Made by a program: the position numbers and the translations under genes. Under the pieces are notes generated by a model, which saw only the letters and a program-made list of their open reading frames with translations, did no database searches and was not told the origin of the DNA. Below are positions 16,287-24,605 of a stretch of 33,277 bases of DNA, in pieces (within the stretch, counting starts at the first letter, position 1; each line of letters starts with the position of its first letter). This DNA is from Candidatus Zixiibacteriota bacterium (lineage in GTDB: Bacteria > Zixibacteria > MSB-5A5 > GN15 > JAAZOE01): contig JAZGGI010000009.1 of NCBI GenBank assembly GCA_036480375.1, positions 1 to 33,277 of the forward strand, given 5' to 3'.

Positions 16287-17372
16287 TTAGTATATTTTCC
16301 CCAGTGCGATTTCCTGCGTGGGGATTTGTCCATCAAATAAAGTCGAAACGAGTCCGCCGCTTTTCATCAGAAGTCCTTCGCTGGTGGCGGCGATTAGTTT
16401 GTTTTTATACTTGATCATACGATTAACCATCAAGCCCTCGAATTTAGGTATCATTTTGAATTGATTTTCGAAGAAGGTGACGGCTCCGTTTGTCGTACCG
16501 ATTTTGACAACCCAGTCATCGGCGTTGATGGCGGTAATGATTTCCGAAGGGAGACCGTCGCCCAGACCGTATGGCTGCCAGCGTCCGCCGTCGTAGATAA
16601 AGAGTCCCTTATCGGTACCGAGATAGATATGATTGTGGCTGTATTGCAGGGCGGTGACATTATCGAACAGGGTCGAATCACGGCGCAAGTAACGTTTGCG
16701 GAATTCCATTCCATCCCAGAAATAAAGACCGTCACCGGCGGTACCGATCCATACGCCTCTCGGTTCCGGAGCGATGTTCGAGACCTTGATACCGGTTGTC
16801 AGTTCACGAACGCCGTCGCAGCTAACCTGATAGAAGCCTTCGGTTGTACCGACGTAGAGGAGTTGCTCTTTCTGGGCGAGAGCGGTTATTGTACCGGACA
16901 GATTCAGATCAAAATCATCATTGACTAATTCACCATCTTCGAGAGTATAAAGGTTATCGCCTCCAACCAATACCTTTTCGCCGATCCTGATCATCGCGCC
17001 TAAAGGTTTTTCCGAGGTCACGAATGAATTGGTGCCGTCGCTTCGGTGATGAATCACAATTCCGTTTTCATGAAGACCGTAGATGTTTTCATCAATGGCA
17101 ATTATATCGAGGATAACGGGACGGGATTGCGATTGCAGGTCCTGTTCGGAAAAAACAACGGTGCCTTCTTCGGTAACTTCATTGGCGAACTCTACTCCCG
17201 GCTGTTCGGCATCATTATCCGCGTAATTAGTATCAATCAATTGGTCGATAATCTCATCAGTGACGGTTCCTACTTCGATTACGGCGTCATCTTCGGATGA
17301 GCAACCGATTAAAAACATCGCCATTCCGAGGGCGACTCCGGCAAGCGTCAAGAGGAAAAACTTTGTTGTCAT
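16287..17372 (-). CDS. Beta-propeller lipoprotein
   Basis: A 361-residue protein with a lipoprotein signal ending at Cys24 (FLIGC). Residues from about 70 form repeated short strands of the two-component-regulator-propeller type: LLYVGTTEGFYQVSCDG, GVWIGTAGDGLYFWDG, HIYLGTDKGLFIYDGGRWQ, and VKIGTTNGAVTFF. About six to seven blades can be traced. Such propellers usually serve as sensor or binding modules; here no kinase is fused, so it would be a free lipid-anchored propeller. It is transcribed divergently from the solute-binding-protein/kinase/regulator operon and shares the control region with its palindrome, so a link to that signalling system is possible but not shown. GGAG precedes the ATG. 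Confidence 0.75.
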   Translation of the reverse strand: MTTKFFLLTLAGVALGMAMFLIGCSSEDDAVIEVGTVTDEIIDQLIDTNYADNDAEQPGVEFANEVTEEGTVVFSEQDLQSQSRPVILDIIAIDENIYGLHENGIVIHHRSDGTNSFVTSEKPLGAMIRIGEKVLVGGDNLYTLEDGELVNDDFDLNLSGTITALAQKEQLLYVGTTEGFYQVSCDGVRELTTGIKVSNIAPEPRGVWIGTAGDGLYFWDGMEFRKRYLRRDSTLFDNVTALQYSHNHIYLGTDKGLFIYDGGRWQPYGLGDGLPSEIITAINADDWVVKIGTTNGAVTFFENQFKMIPKFEGLMVNRMIKYKNKLIAATSEGLLMKSGGLVSTLFDGQIPTQEIALGKIY

Positions 17373-17497
17373 GACTGTCTCCTTTATTTTAAGGTTTCAT
17401 GTTGCTCAACGAAAGACATATCAAAGATTGTGCCGAATTTGTAAGACGTTGCCATACAATGAATTTTCCCTTAATGAGTAAGGCAGATATAATAAAA

Positions 17498-17517
17498 CTG
17501 TGTCAAAATTGACACAG
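17498..17517. promoter_or_regulatory. Operator-like palindrome in a divergent control region
   Basis: CTGTGTCAA and its exact complement TTGACACAG form nine-bp arms with two bases (AA) between them. The right arm contains the TTGACA used as -35 box of the plus-strand operon, and the left arm gives a TTGACA on the minus strand, toward the propeller lipoprotein gene. A dimeric regulator bound here would cover the promoter. The regulator is unknown. Confidence 0.5.
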
Positions 17518-17537
17518 GTGCATCAAACTCGTATTTT
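17509..17537 (+). promoter_or_regulatory. Promoter of the signalling operon
   Basis: A perfect -35 TTGACA (17509-17514) and a -10 TATTTT (17532-17537) are exactly 17 bases apart. The first ATG follows 25 bases after the -10. This is a sigma-70 type promoter; no GG-N10-GC sigma-54 pair was found here. Confidence 0.6.
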
Positions 17538-17562
17538 GCGTGTATAAGGTTTAGAGGGTTGC

Positions 17563-19221
17563 ATGAGATATTTTTTTATCACAGCTTTGGTATTGGTTTT
17601 GGTGTGTGGTTCGACAATATGGGGGCAGTATGTCGAATCACAAATTATTCAGGTCAGGCTGAATCGCCTCTATTTTGAACACGGCGTTGAAGGCGGGATT
17701 TTTGCCGGGACGCCCTTTGCGGTATATTGCGGTGAGAATGAAATTATTTCAGGAATCATCGATTATGCCGGACCCGGAATATCTTTTAGCCGCCCCATTG
17801 CTGAAATTGATGAGCGTCTGTTTTCCGATAGTTGTCTTGCCCGCTTGACGACGGCGGTGGTCGATACCAAAGCGGTAATTACACTCGGCACCGATTTGCC
17901 ACTTGAGTTATTCAATATTTCGCGTGAGACATTATTTGAAAGAGTTAATGATTCAATATTTCCGACGCTGGCGGATTCTCTCAGTATATCCGGGCGGGAA
18001 TTGACTCTGTATTTGAACCCGAGTATTCGGTATTCCGATGACACCCGCCTTAATAGCGAAACCGTTCACTGGTGGCTGGATGATCTTAATTACCGCAGCC
18101 GGTCATACGCCGTTCGCTATTTTTTCGCCAAATTAAAACCGCTCAACGAAGACGGGATTGAAATAATAGACGGTTTCACCCTGCATTTGCGATTTAAGCA
18201 GCCTTTCCCTCGAGCGGGCTATTTTCTTTCGCATCCTGATTTTCAAGTATATAATCGGAGCTACCTTGGCACGGGCGCCTTTCGCGAAATCGGGCAGGCG
18301 ATGGCGGGAGAACAATTGCGGGCCTTTGTTCCCAATGAATCATATCGGGGTGATATACCTCAGGTTGAAAAAATAATTATAAAATATTTCCGGCAGTCAT
18401 ATCGAATGAAATTCGAATATGAAAACGATATGAGTGACGGATATATCGGGTTCGGGTATGAAGATGATCTGGCCGGAGTATATGAAGCGAAAGCGTTATA
18501 TCCTTACCTGGCGGTGATGCTGGCGGGAATCGGAGGCGATAGTTTTTCGAGAGGGTTGCTGCCGTCTTCAATTTATTATCGCTATGATCCCGAACGGCGA
18601 CATCTCTATTTTCCTTACGGCGCGACCGAAAGTATTTTGCGCTGGATTATACGAGATGATTCGGCGGAGCCCGCGGGACGTTATCATCCTTTTGATACCG
18701 AGCGGGGCCGGTCGCTACACAGGATTATTCTCAATAACGCGCCCCGCGTTGAAATTTGCTACGACAACAGCCTGCTCTATGAAACCGGACGATACGTAGC
18801 GGATATTGCCGCTCGTGAAGGAACAATCGCCGACCTGAAAAAATATAATTATGGCCAGTCGTTTGATATTCATGTGGCGTTTTTCCCGGCGTCGGACAAT
18901 ATCATTCCGTTCGCCTTGATCAGCGCCGTTTTGGAATTGAATGATCAAAACTCGACACTGCCTCAGGATCAAAGAATGAATCGACCCGGGTGGGATGATC
19001 TGGGTAGAGGAACGAGCCTTTTGAATCCGGAAAACCGGGACCGCTTTTTTGCCCGGGCCGAAGCCACGATATTTGAAGAGGCTTCGTTTTTTCCTCTCTT
19101 CCGTCCCTGGATTTACGCCGTCGGCAGTGATCGGTTTAAAGGTATGAAATTTGATTTTTACGGAATTCCTGATTTGGATGATATCACCGCTTTTCGGGCT
19201 TTTACAATCGGAGGAAATTAG
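17563..19221 (+). CDS. Divergent family-5 extracellular solute-binding-like protein, probable sensor partner
   Basis: A 552-residue exported protein with a signal peptide (hydrophobic 4-19, cleavage near TIWG-Q). From about 140 on it resembles the peptide/nickel-binding SBP family 5. SISGRELTLYLNPSIRYSDD then TRLNSETVHWWLDDL matches the 'tftLR.gvkfhDGtp.tAedV..sl' signature, and GTGAFREIGQ...LRAFVPNESYRGD with QVEKIIIKYF matches 'GTGPYkl....g....l..N..YwgG.P.ld.i'. The conserved C-terminal family features are weak. There are no permease or ATPase genes. It ends three bases before a histidine kinase gene, so a periplasmic ligand-sensing role for that kinase is the best inference, rather than transport. 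The first 130 residues are not recognised. Confidence 0.72.
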   Translation: MRYFFITALVLVLVCGSTIWGQYVESQIIQVRLNRLYFEHGVEGGIFAGTPFAVYCGENEIISGIIDYAGPGISFSRPIAEIDERLFSDSCLARLTTAVVDTKAVITLGTDLPLELFNISRETLFERVNDSIFPTLADSLSISGRELTLYLNPSIRYSDDTRLNSETVHWWLDDLNYRSRSYAVRYFFAKLKPLNEDGIEIIDGFTLHLRFKQPFPRAGYFLSHPDFQVYNRSYLGTGAFREIGQAMAGEQLRAFVPNESYRGDIPQVEKIIIKYFRQSYRMKFEYENDMSDGYIGFGYEDDLAGVYEAKALYPYLAVMLAGIGGDSFSRGLLPSSIYYRYDPERRHLYFPYGATESILRWIIRDDSAEPAGRYHPFDTERGRSLHRIILNNAPRVEICYDNSLLYETGRYVADIAAREGTIADLKKYNYGQSFDIHVAFFPASDNIIPFALISAVLELNDQNSTLPQDQRMNRPGWDDLGRGTSLLNPENRDRFFARAEATIFEEASFFPLFRPWIYAVGSDRFKGMKFDFYGIPDLDDITAFRAFTIGGN

Positions 19222-19224
19222 CTA

Positions 19225-20859
19225 ATGACGTTCTCGACCCGATTGCGCCTGACTTTGCTGGCCGCCGCGATTTTGCCGACGATTCTGATAACGATAATCG
19301 TCGTAACCGGTATATCCGAACAGATTAAAAGAATCGAACATCGGGAAGCGGTTTTGGCATGTGACCGTTTTGAGGATTTGCTTGGTAACACATCGGCCCG
19401 CGTAGAAAAAAGTATTCGATATGTTGCCGACAGCCGCGCTTTTCAAATCAGCGAACTCAATCTGCAAGCCAAAAGACGGTCGTCTTCCCGGTATCGTCTG
19501 CCGCTATTGTCTCTTGATTTTTTGGAATATGTCGATTCATCGGGGCGGGTATTACTTTCGGCCGACCGTCCGGCATTGGTGGGGCAGGTTCTACCGCCAT
19601 CGGATATTGCCGATCCCTACTTTGTATATAAATATGAAAACGATTACCGGGGCTCGCATCCCTCGCTGATTTGTATTATCCCCACTCAATCCGGCTATCT
19701 TTATGGCGGGATATTTCTGGATTTGTCGTTCAACTCATTGGCCGCGGCAGTAACGAGGTCGCAAATATCTTTTTTGGATAAGCGAAACGTATCTGATGGA
19801 TCACCGTTACAGCAGCCGGACAAGTCTGTCGGAAATCCTTATCGAGAGGAAAATCAATTTCGCGCGGTGATATTCAATGAGGAGCCATCGGAATATTTTA
19901 TTTTCGGCCGGTTTGATCCCAGCGGTCTCGATATCGTTTTCAATAATTTCTATACCGCTGTCGGGGGGGTCACTATATTTTCGCTGATCGTGGTAATTAC
20001 GGCCGGGTTGTATTTTACATCGCGGACCCGGCGGGAAATTCAAAATCTTCGCGAGGGGGCGGTACGAGTCGCCTCGGGTGATTTGTCCAGCCAAGTTATA
20101 ACCCGAGGGGAAGACGAGTTTTCCGAACTGGCCGAATCATTCAACAGCATGATGAAACAGTTGTCCGATTCGCAAAAACGGCTTGTCATGACCGAAAAGA
20201 TCGCGGCCTGGCAATCGATTGGCCGCAAAGTGGCCCATGAAGTGAAAAACCCCCTGACTCCGATCGCGATCGCCGCCGACGATTTACGGCGCAGTTATTC
20301 TGAACGACAACCCGATTTTGAAAAAATATTATCCGAATGTACGGGGACGATTACCCGGGAGGTTGACCGTTTGAAAAAATTAATTGATCGTTTTTCGGCG
20401 TTCGCGCAGATGCCCGCTCCGGAGATAAAAGAATTCGACATCAATCGGGTGGTTGATGAAATCAAAATTCTTTATAAAGACCAGATTGAAGCCGGTCGTG
20501 TTGAATTAAAAAATAACTTATCGCATCCAATAGTCAGAGCGGATTTGGAGCAGTTACTGCAGGTTCTAATTAATCTTATCAAGAACAGCCTCGAAGCCGA
20601 CGCCGGAAAATGCCAGGCGGAATTTCAAAGCTTGCATGATGGTATTAGAATCACGATTGAAGATGACGGGCCAGGTTTTCCCGAGAAAATCCTGACCGAT
20701 GGAATTACTCCATATCATTCAACCAAAAAAGAAGGCAGTGGTTTGGGACTTTTGATTTGCCAGCGAATTGTATTTGATCATATTGGGACTATGAACGTTG
20801 AAAACAAAAAAGACGGAGGGGCGCGGGTGAGCATCACCCTGCCGCAGGAAAATGTCTAA
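19225..20859 (+). CDS. Membrane sensor histidine kinase, NtrY-like
   Basis: A 544-residue kinase. Its order is membrane helix 1 (about 9-29), a periplasmic sensor region of some 210 residues (30-243) with no named fold by eye, helix 2 (244-265), a HAMP linker (266-318: LREGAVRVASGDLSSQV, EDEFSELAESFNSMM), then the kinase. The H-box is KVAHEVKNPLTPI with phosphorylated His338. The ATP domain has NLIKNSLEA (Asn454), DDGPGFP (480-486) and GSGLGL (504-509). The 'HEVKNPLTPI' H-box and HAMP place it near NtrY-type kinases, which pair with NtrC-type regulators. The next gene is exactly that and overlaps by eight bases. The upstream gene encodes a solute-binding-like protein that may present the signal to the periplasmic region. 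Confidence 0.93.
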   Translation: MTFSTRLRLTLLAAAILPTILITIIVVTGISEQIKRIEHREAVLACDRFEDLLGNTSARVEKSIRYVADSRAFQISELNLQAKRRSSSRYRLPLLSLDFLEYVDSSGRVLLSADRPALVGQVLPPSDIADPYFVYKYENDYRGSHPSLICIIPTQSGYLYGGIFLDLSFNSLAAAVTRSQISFLDKRNVSDGSPLQQPDKSVGNPYREENQFRAVIFNEEPSEYFIFGRFDPSGLDIVFNNFYTAVGGVTIFSLIVVITAGLYFTSRTRREIQNLREGAVRVASGDLSSQVITRGEDEFSELAESFNSMMKQLSDSQKRLVMTEKIAAWQSIGRKVAHEVKNPLTPIAIAADDLRRSYSERQPDFEKILSECTGTITREVDRLKKLIDRFSAFAQMPAPEIKEFDINRVVDEIKILYKDQIEAGRVELKNNLSHPIVRADLEQLLQVLINLIKNSLEADAGKCQAEFQSLHDGIRITIEDDGPGFPEKILTDGITPYHSTKKEGSGLGLLICQRIVFDHIGTMNVENKKDGGARVSITLPQENV

Positions 20860-22171
20860 AATATTGTTGATAGATGACGAGCATGAAATCCGCAGTACGC
20901 TATCTGCCGCCCTTGGTCGTCGCGGCTATCGGGTCGATACCGCACTTGATATCACGGGAGCGAAAAAGAAAGATTTCCTAAAATACGATTTGATTTTACT
21001 CGATGTTATGCTGCCCGATGGAGACGGAGTGGGATTGCTGGAGGAAATAATAAAGGCCGACGGCTCGCCTCCGGTAGTAATGATCTCGGGGCATTCGGGG
21101 ATTGATACGGCTGTGCGGTCGATTCAATTAGGCGCGTCCGATTTTTTGGAAAAACCATTGTCGCTCGAACGGATACTTATTACTATTGAAAATGTCCTGC
21201 ATACGCGCAAACTCAAAGATGAAAACATAGAATTATCGAATAAAATTTATGGACGGCTAATTGGAAAATCGGTGGCGATGAATAAAATTAAAAAAGATAT
21301 TGAAAAGACCGCGGGTAAATCCAATCGTTTTTTGATTCTCGGTGAAAACGGAACCGGCAAGGAAATGATTGCGCGCATGATTCACCAACACTGCAAATAC
21401 AAATCTGGCCGATTCGTTCCGGTTAATTGCGCCGCATTGCCGGCCGAGCTGGTCGAATCTGAACTCTTTGGGCATATTAAGGGATCGTTTACCGGTGCCA
21501 TCGCCGATAAATCCGGACGATTTGCTGAGGCCGATAAAGGGACGATATTTTTGGATGAGATCGCCGATATGAAGCCGGACGCTCAGGCCAAAATTTTGCG
21601 CGTTCTCGAAAGCGGCGAATTGCGCTCGGTCGGGTCGAGCGAAACGATACATATTGAATTGAATGTTGTGGCGGCGACTAATAAAAATATTCAAAAGCTG
21701 ATTGACGACGGGGAGTTCCGCCAGGATTTATTTTATCGTCTCAATGTTGTTACATTAGATTTGCCTCCTCTGCGTGAAAGGAAAAAAGATATTCCGCTTT
21801 TGCTGGAGCATTTTTTGTGTGAATTTGCAGAATCCGCGGGACGGACACCTGTTGAACTTACGAAAGATGCATTGGAATTTTTAATGGTTTATGATTATCC
21901 CGGTAATGTTCGTGAGATGCGAAATATCGCCGAGCGAATATCGATTTATATCAACAAAGCGAAGGCTGACAAAGCCGACATCCGCCCATTATTATCGGGA
22001 GCTTCATCAAGAGATTTTGTTCCGCTCAAAGACGCCGTTGATGATTTTGAGTCTGAGTATATTCAAAGAGCCATCGGGATATGCGGCGGCAATATCGCCG
22101 AAGCCGCCCGACGACTGGGTCTGGAACGCTCCCATCTCTATAAGAAGATGAAGAAGCTGGGATTGGAGTGA
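20852..22171 (+). CDS. NtrC-family sigma-54 response regulator
   Basis: A 439-residue three-domain regulator. The receiver domain (1-115) has DDE (8-10), phosphoacceptor Asp51 (LLDVMLPDGDG) and Lys101 in EKPLS. The AAA+ domain (about 135-360) has Walker A GENGTGKE (164-171), the sigma-54-contacting loop in the form GSFTGA (211-216, usually GAFTGA), Walker B IFLDEI (232-237) and the arginine-finger region FYRLNVVTLDLPPLRERKKD. The C-terminal Fis-type helix-turn-helix is AIGICGGNIAEAARRLGLER then SHLYKKMKKLG. Phosphorylated by the preceding kinase, it should activate sigma-54 promoters. I saw no clear sigma-54 promoter in this window, so the targets lie elsewhere. Ala-to-Ser in the GAFTGA loop occurs in some functional homologues. 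Confidence 0.96.
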   Translation: MSKILLIDDEHEIRSTLSAALGRRGYRVDTALDITGAKKKDFLKYDLILLDVMLPDGDGVGLLEEIIKADGSPPVVMISGHSGIDTAVRSIQLGASDFLEKPLSLERILITIENVLHTRKLKDENIELSNKIYGRLIGKSVAMNKIKKDIEKTAGKSNRFLILGENGTGKEMIARMIHQHCKYKSGRFVPVNCAALPAELVESELFGHIKGSFTGAIADKSGRFAEADKGTIFLDEIADMKPDAQAKILRVLESGELRSVGSSETIHIELNVVAATNKNIQKLIDDGEFRQDLFYRLNVVTLDLPPLRERKKDIPLLLEHFLCEFAESAGRTPVELTKDALEFLMVYDYPGNVREMRNIAERISIYINKAKADKADIRPLLSGASSRDFVPLKDAVDDFESEYIQRAIGICGGNIAEAARRLGLERSHLYKKMKKLGLE

Positions 22172-22218
22172 AGGATAAGAGGAATTTTCAATGACTAAAA
22201 AAACACTAATAAAACTAG

Positions 22219-22346
22219 GGTTGGAGCCCAAAGGGCTCCAGCCAGATCTTCTAACATATTATGTTTCGCTCTCATGGCAAGAGCCCTTCGTGCTCTTTCT
22301 CTACAAAATAAAAATAATTATACGAACGACAACCCGAGAGTTGTCG
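22219..22346. repeat. Cluster of three REP-like palindromes
   Basis: Three hairpins lie side by side after the convergent regulator and VWA genes. They are GGTTGGAGCCC/GGGCTCCAGCC (22219-22243, 11 pairs with one wobble, loop AAA), AAGAGC/GCTCTT (22279-22297), and CGACAAC/GTTGTCG (22327-22346). Each has its own sequence. The style is that of dispersed intergenic palindromes, and the cluster probably also stops transcription from both sides. The 184 bases between the two genes hold no coding frame of interest. Confidence 0.55.
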
Positions 22347-22355
22347 CTACAATAA

Positions 22356-24005
22356 TCAATGATGTAGGGCAGACGCGAATTTCATCGATAGGCATTTTCG
22401 GCAGAGGTCAATAAACTCCCGGCGATAGCCGTCCCTGTCGGCTCCAATAGATTCACGCGCCAAATCCATAGCCTGATTGAAACTTGCCGAACCTCGATAC
22501 CTTGAATCATTCAAGAGCATCCCATATTCGGCGACGGCCACGGCGAATTTGAAATTATCCGAAGCATGATGATATTTCGAATCGCTTAAATAAACCGGCG
22601 TTGAAATCAGACGACTGGTTTCCTGGTTTGGCGTTTTATACCGCAGTTTGAGCATCATAATTTCATCTTCATATCGATTATCGATCACATCCGTTCGGGA
22701 TTGATACCTCAACGGATCGGTTCCCGGGTCATAATAATAGGCCGAATTTGGAATAATCTCATAAAGAGCCGTTACCGAATGGCCGACTCCGATGTCTCCG
22801 GCGTCACGCCTATCGTTGTTGAAATCGCGTTTGTCGAGAATCCGGTTTTCGTATCCAATCAACCGATACGCTTTGACATGCGCCGGATTAAACTCTACCT
22901 GCATCTTAACGTCTTTTGCAATGGTATGCAGGGTGCCGTTCATCTCGCGAATCATGACGCGTTTGGCTTCGCGGAGATTATCGACATAGGCGTAATACCC
23001 ATTGCCTTTGTCGGCCAACTGTTCCATCCGGGAATCTTTGAGATTGCCGGTTCCGAATCCGAGGACAGAAAGAAAAATTCCGCTGCGTCTTTTTTCCTCA
23101 ATCATGCGAACCAGTTCGGAAGTGCTGGAAACGCCGACATTGAAATCTCCATCGGTGGCCAAAACAACACGGTTGTTGCCTCCGTCGATGAAATTATCCC
23201 ATGCTTCCCGGTAGGCCAGTTCAATTCCTGCAGCTCCGGCGGTGGAGCCATCGGCATGTAATCGGTCAATCGCCCGGATTATCTCCTCGCCTCGATATCC
23301 GGGAGTTGACGGCAGGACCAAACGAGCCCTTCCGGAATAGGTAACGATAGCAATCCGGTCATCCTGCCGAATATGATTGACGAGCAGTTTGAAGGCTTTT
23401 TTCAAAAGCGGCAATTTCTTGGGATTGTTCATTGACCCCGACACATCAATCAGAAACACGAGATTGGAAGGCGGAAGATGATACTGGTTTAATTTCGCGC
23501 CCTGCAAACCAATCAGAACCAGGTCATGCCGGGGATTCCAGGGGCAGTCGGCCACTTCGGTATTGACTGAAAAGGGATGAACGCCGTCCGGTTGAGGATA
23601 GTCATAATTGAAATAGTTGATTAACTCCTCAATGCGAACCGCATCCCGTGGCGGATGATTACCGCTTTGTATATAGCGGCGAACGTTGCTGTACGACGCG
23701 GCGTCAACGTCCACTCCAAAAGTCGAAAGCGGCTGTTCGGTTGTGAGTAAAAATCGGTTTTCATAAATCCGGGAATATTCCTCGGTGTTATATTCCGGCA
23801 ACCAGGGAGCTTTTGGATACGGATGCTGATAGTTCAAGTTGCCGTGATCCCCGTGAGTCGGCAGAGCGGGCCGGGGGGGTGGTGCCGGGCGAGGAGGGAT
23901 TTTATCAACTCTAATAATAGCGAACGGTTCCTCCGACGGCGGCGGTTTGGAACCGCATCCGAATAAAATAGAAATTAAAACGCAAACGATAGCAATACGT
24001 CTCAT
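22356..24005 (-). CDS. von Willebrand factor A lipoprotein, YfbK-like
   Basis: A 549-residue protein. It has a lipoprotein signal ending at Cys17 (LFGC), a proline-rich linker (about 35-50), and an N-terminal YfbK-type segment (ENRFLLTTEQPLSTFGVDVD then AASYSNVRRYIQSG and AVRIEELINYFNYDYP). A VWA domain follows (about 180-350) with the metal-site DVSGS (187-191), the Thr/Ser in DGSTAG and ATDGDFNVG. A C-terminal DUF3520-type region (from about 370) ends the protein. The full MIDAS set is kept, so it can bind a divalent cation and probably a protein ligand at the periplasmic surface. Homologues are widespread and poorly characterised. GGAGG stands four bases before the ATG. It is transcribed in the same direction as the small membrane-protein gene 210 bases upstream, separated by an AT-rich hairpin. 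Confidence 0.93.
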   Translation of the reverse strand: MRRIAIVCVLISILFGCGSKPPPSEEPFAIIRVDKIPPRPAPPPRPALPTHGDHGNLNYQHPYPKAPWLPEYNTEEYSRIYENRFLLTTEQPLSTFGVDVDAASYSNVRRYIQSGNHPPRDAVRIEELINYFNYDYPQPDGVHPFSVNTEVADCPWNPRHDLVLIGLQGAKLNQYHLPPSNLVFLIDVSGSMNNPKKLPLLKKAFKLLVNHIRQDDRIAIVTYSGRARLVLPSTPGYRGEEIIRAIDRLHADGSTAGAAGIELAYREAWDNFIDGGNNRVVLATDGDFNVGVSSTSELVRMIEEKRRSGIFLSVLGFGTGNLKDSRMEQLADKGNGYYAYVDNLREAKRVMIREMNGTLHTIAKDVKMQVEFNPAHVKAYRLIGYENRILDKRDFNNDRRDAGDIGVGHSVTALYEIIPNSAYYYDPGTDPLRYQSRTDVIDNRYEDEIMMLKLRYKTPNQETSRLISTPVYLSDSKYHHASDNFKFAVAVAEYGMLLNDSRYRGSASFNQAMDLARESIGADRDGYRREFIDLCRKCLSMKFASALHH

Positions 24006-24076
24006 AATACCTCCAGATGTTAAAGGGTGAATTCCCTGCGATTGGAGGTTGTACCAAAATATCGAAAGTGGGATTC

Positions 24077-24105
24077 ATTAAATTTTCGATGCGAAAAATT
24101 TAATG
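24077..24105. other. AT-rich inverted repeat upstream of the VWA gene
   Basis: CATTAAATTTTCG and its near-complement CGAAAAATTTAATG (one extra A) flank a three-base centre. It lies about 75 bases before the VWA start and 110 bases after the small membrane-protein stop. It could be an operator or a weak terminator; no U run follows on the minus strand. Confidence 0.35.
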
Positions 24106-24214
24106 GATATTTAAGTCAGGTAAGATGTATAAAGTTGTTTTTCAATATTGTTGGCTTACGATAACCCAAGCCAATTTCGAAATATCCGGTGAATATTACA
24201 TGGCACAAAGCCTA

Positions 24215-24406
24215 TCACTTATTCAATTGCCGAAACGCCCAGATGCTTAAGAAACCGGCTGCCATAAAACCGACGTACGATATCCAAATCGGAACCATCC
24301 AGTCACCGACCTGGAAGGGCCATCCGAGGATCGCTCTCACCAGATGTAGAATAGCGACCAATCCAAAAACGGTCCCCGAAGCGATACAATATTTTTTCCT
24401 ATCCAT
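24215..24406 (-). CDS. Small two-helix membrane protein
   Basis: 63 residues beginning MDRKKYCIASGTVFGLVAIL, with two predicted membrane helices (about 8-26 and 38-57) separated by a short loop (GWPFQVGDW), and a basic C-terminus. The pattern 'GtvF..va.LHl.R...Gw...vg.w.vP.wvSy.g....g.l...a' is shared by a family of small conserved bacterial membrane proteins of unknown function, as far as I recall. GGGGGAG lies six bases before the ATG. It stands alone between the REP-like element and the VWA gene. Confidence 0.65.
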   Translation of the reverse strand: MDRKKYCIASGTVFGLVAILHLVRAILGWPFQVGDWMVPIWISYVGFMAAGFLSIWAFRQLNK

Positions 24407-24460
24407 ACTACTCCCCCTTATATTTGCGGCAGGACGCGCCGCATAAAAACAGGTTTCCGC

Positions 24461-24557
24461 TTGTCATTCCCGGGAGTTCCCGTGGAGCGGGGACGAGTCG
24501 GGAATCCGGGATATTTCAAACTCTGCATGGATTCCAGCGTTCGCTGGAATGGCAATG
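24461..24557. repeat. REP-like palindromic element
   Basis: The stretch reads TTGTCATTCCCGGGAG... to ...ATTCCAGCGTTCGCTGGAAT. It contains nested inverted repeats: ATTCCCG (24466-24472) with CGGGAAT (24499-24505), TTCCCG (24477-24482) with 24499-24504, and a hairpin with nine-bp arms (24531-24550). 'TGTCATTCCCG...GGATTCCAGCG' is the familiar signature of dispersed REP/ERIC-style intergenic repeats in many genomes. It lies between the DUF6265 gene and the small membrane-protein gene and may have been spread by a REP-type transposase elsewhere. Confidence 0.6.
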
Positions 24558-24605
24558 TGAGGTTAGCTTCTTTCACATAATATGGCCATTCATGACGACA
24601 ATGAA

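Noticed and set aside
22701-23261. 186-codon plus-strand open frame
   Set aside because: Antisense to the VWA gene, no ribosome site, no recognisable domain.
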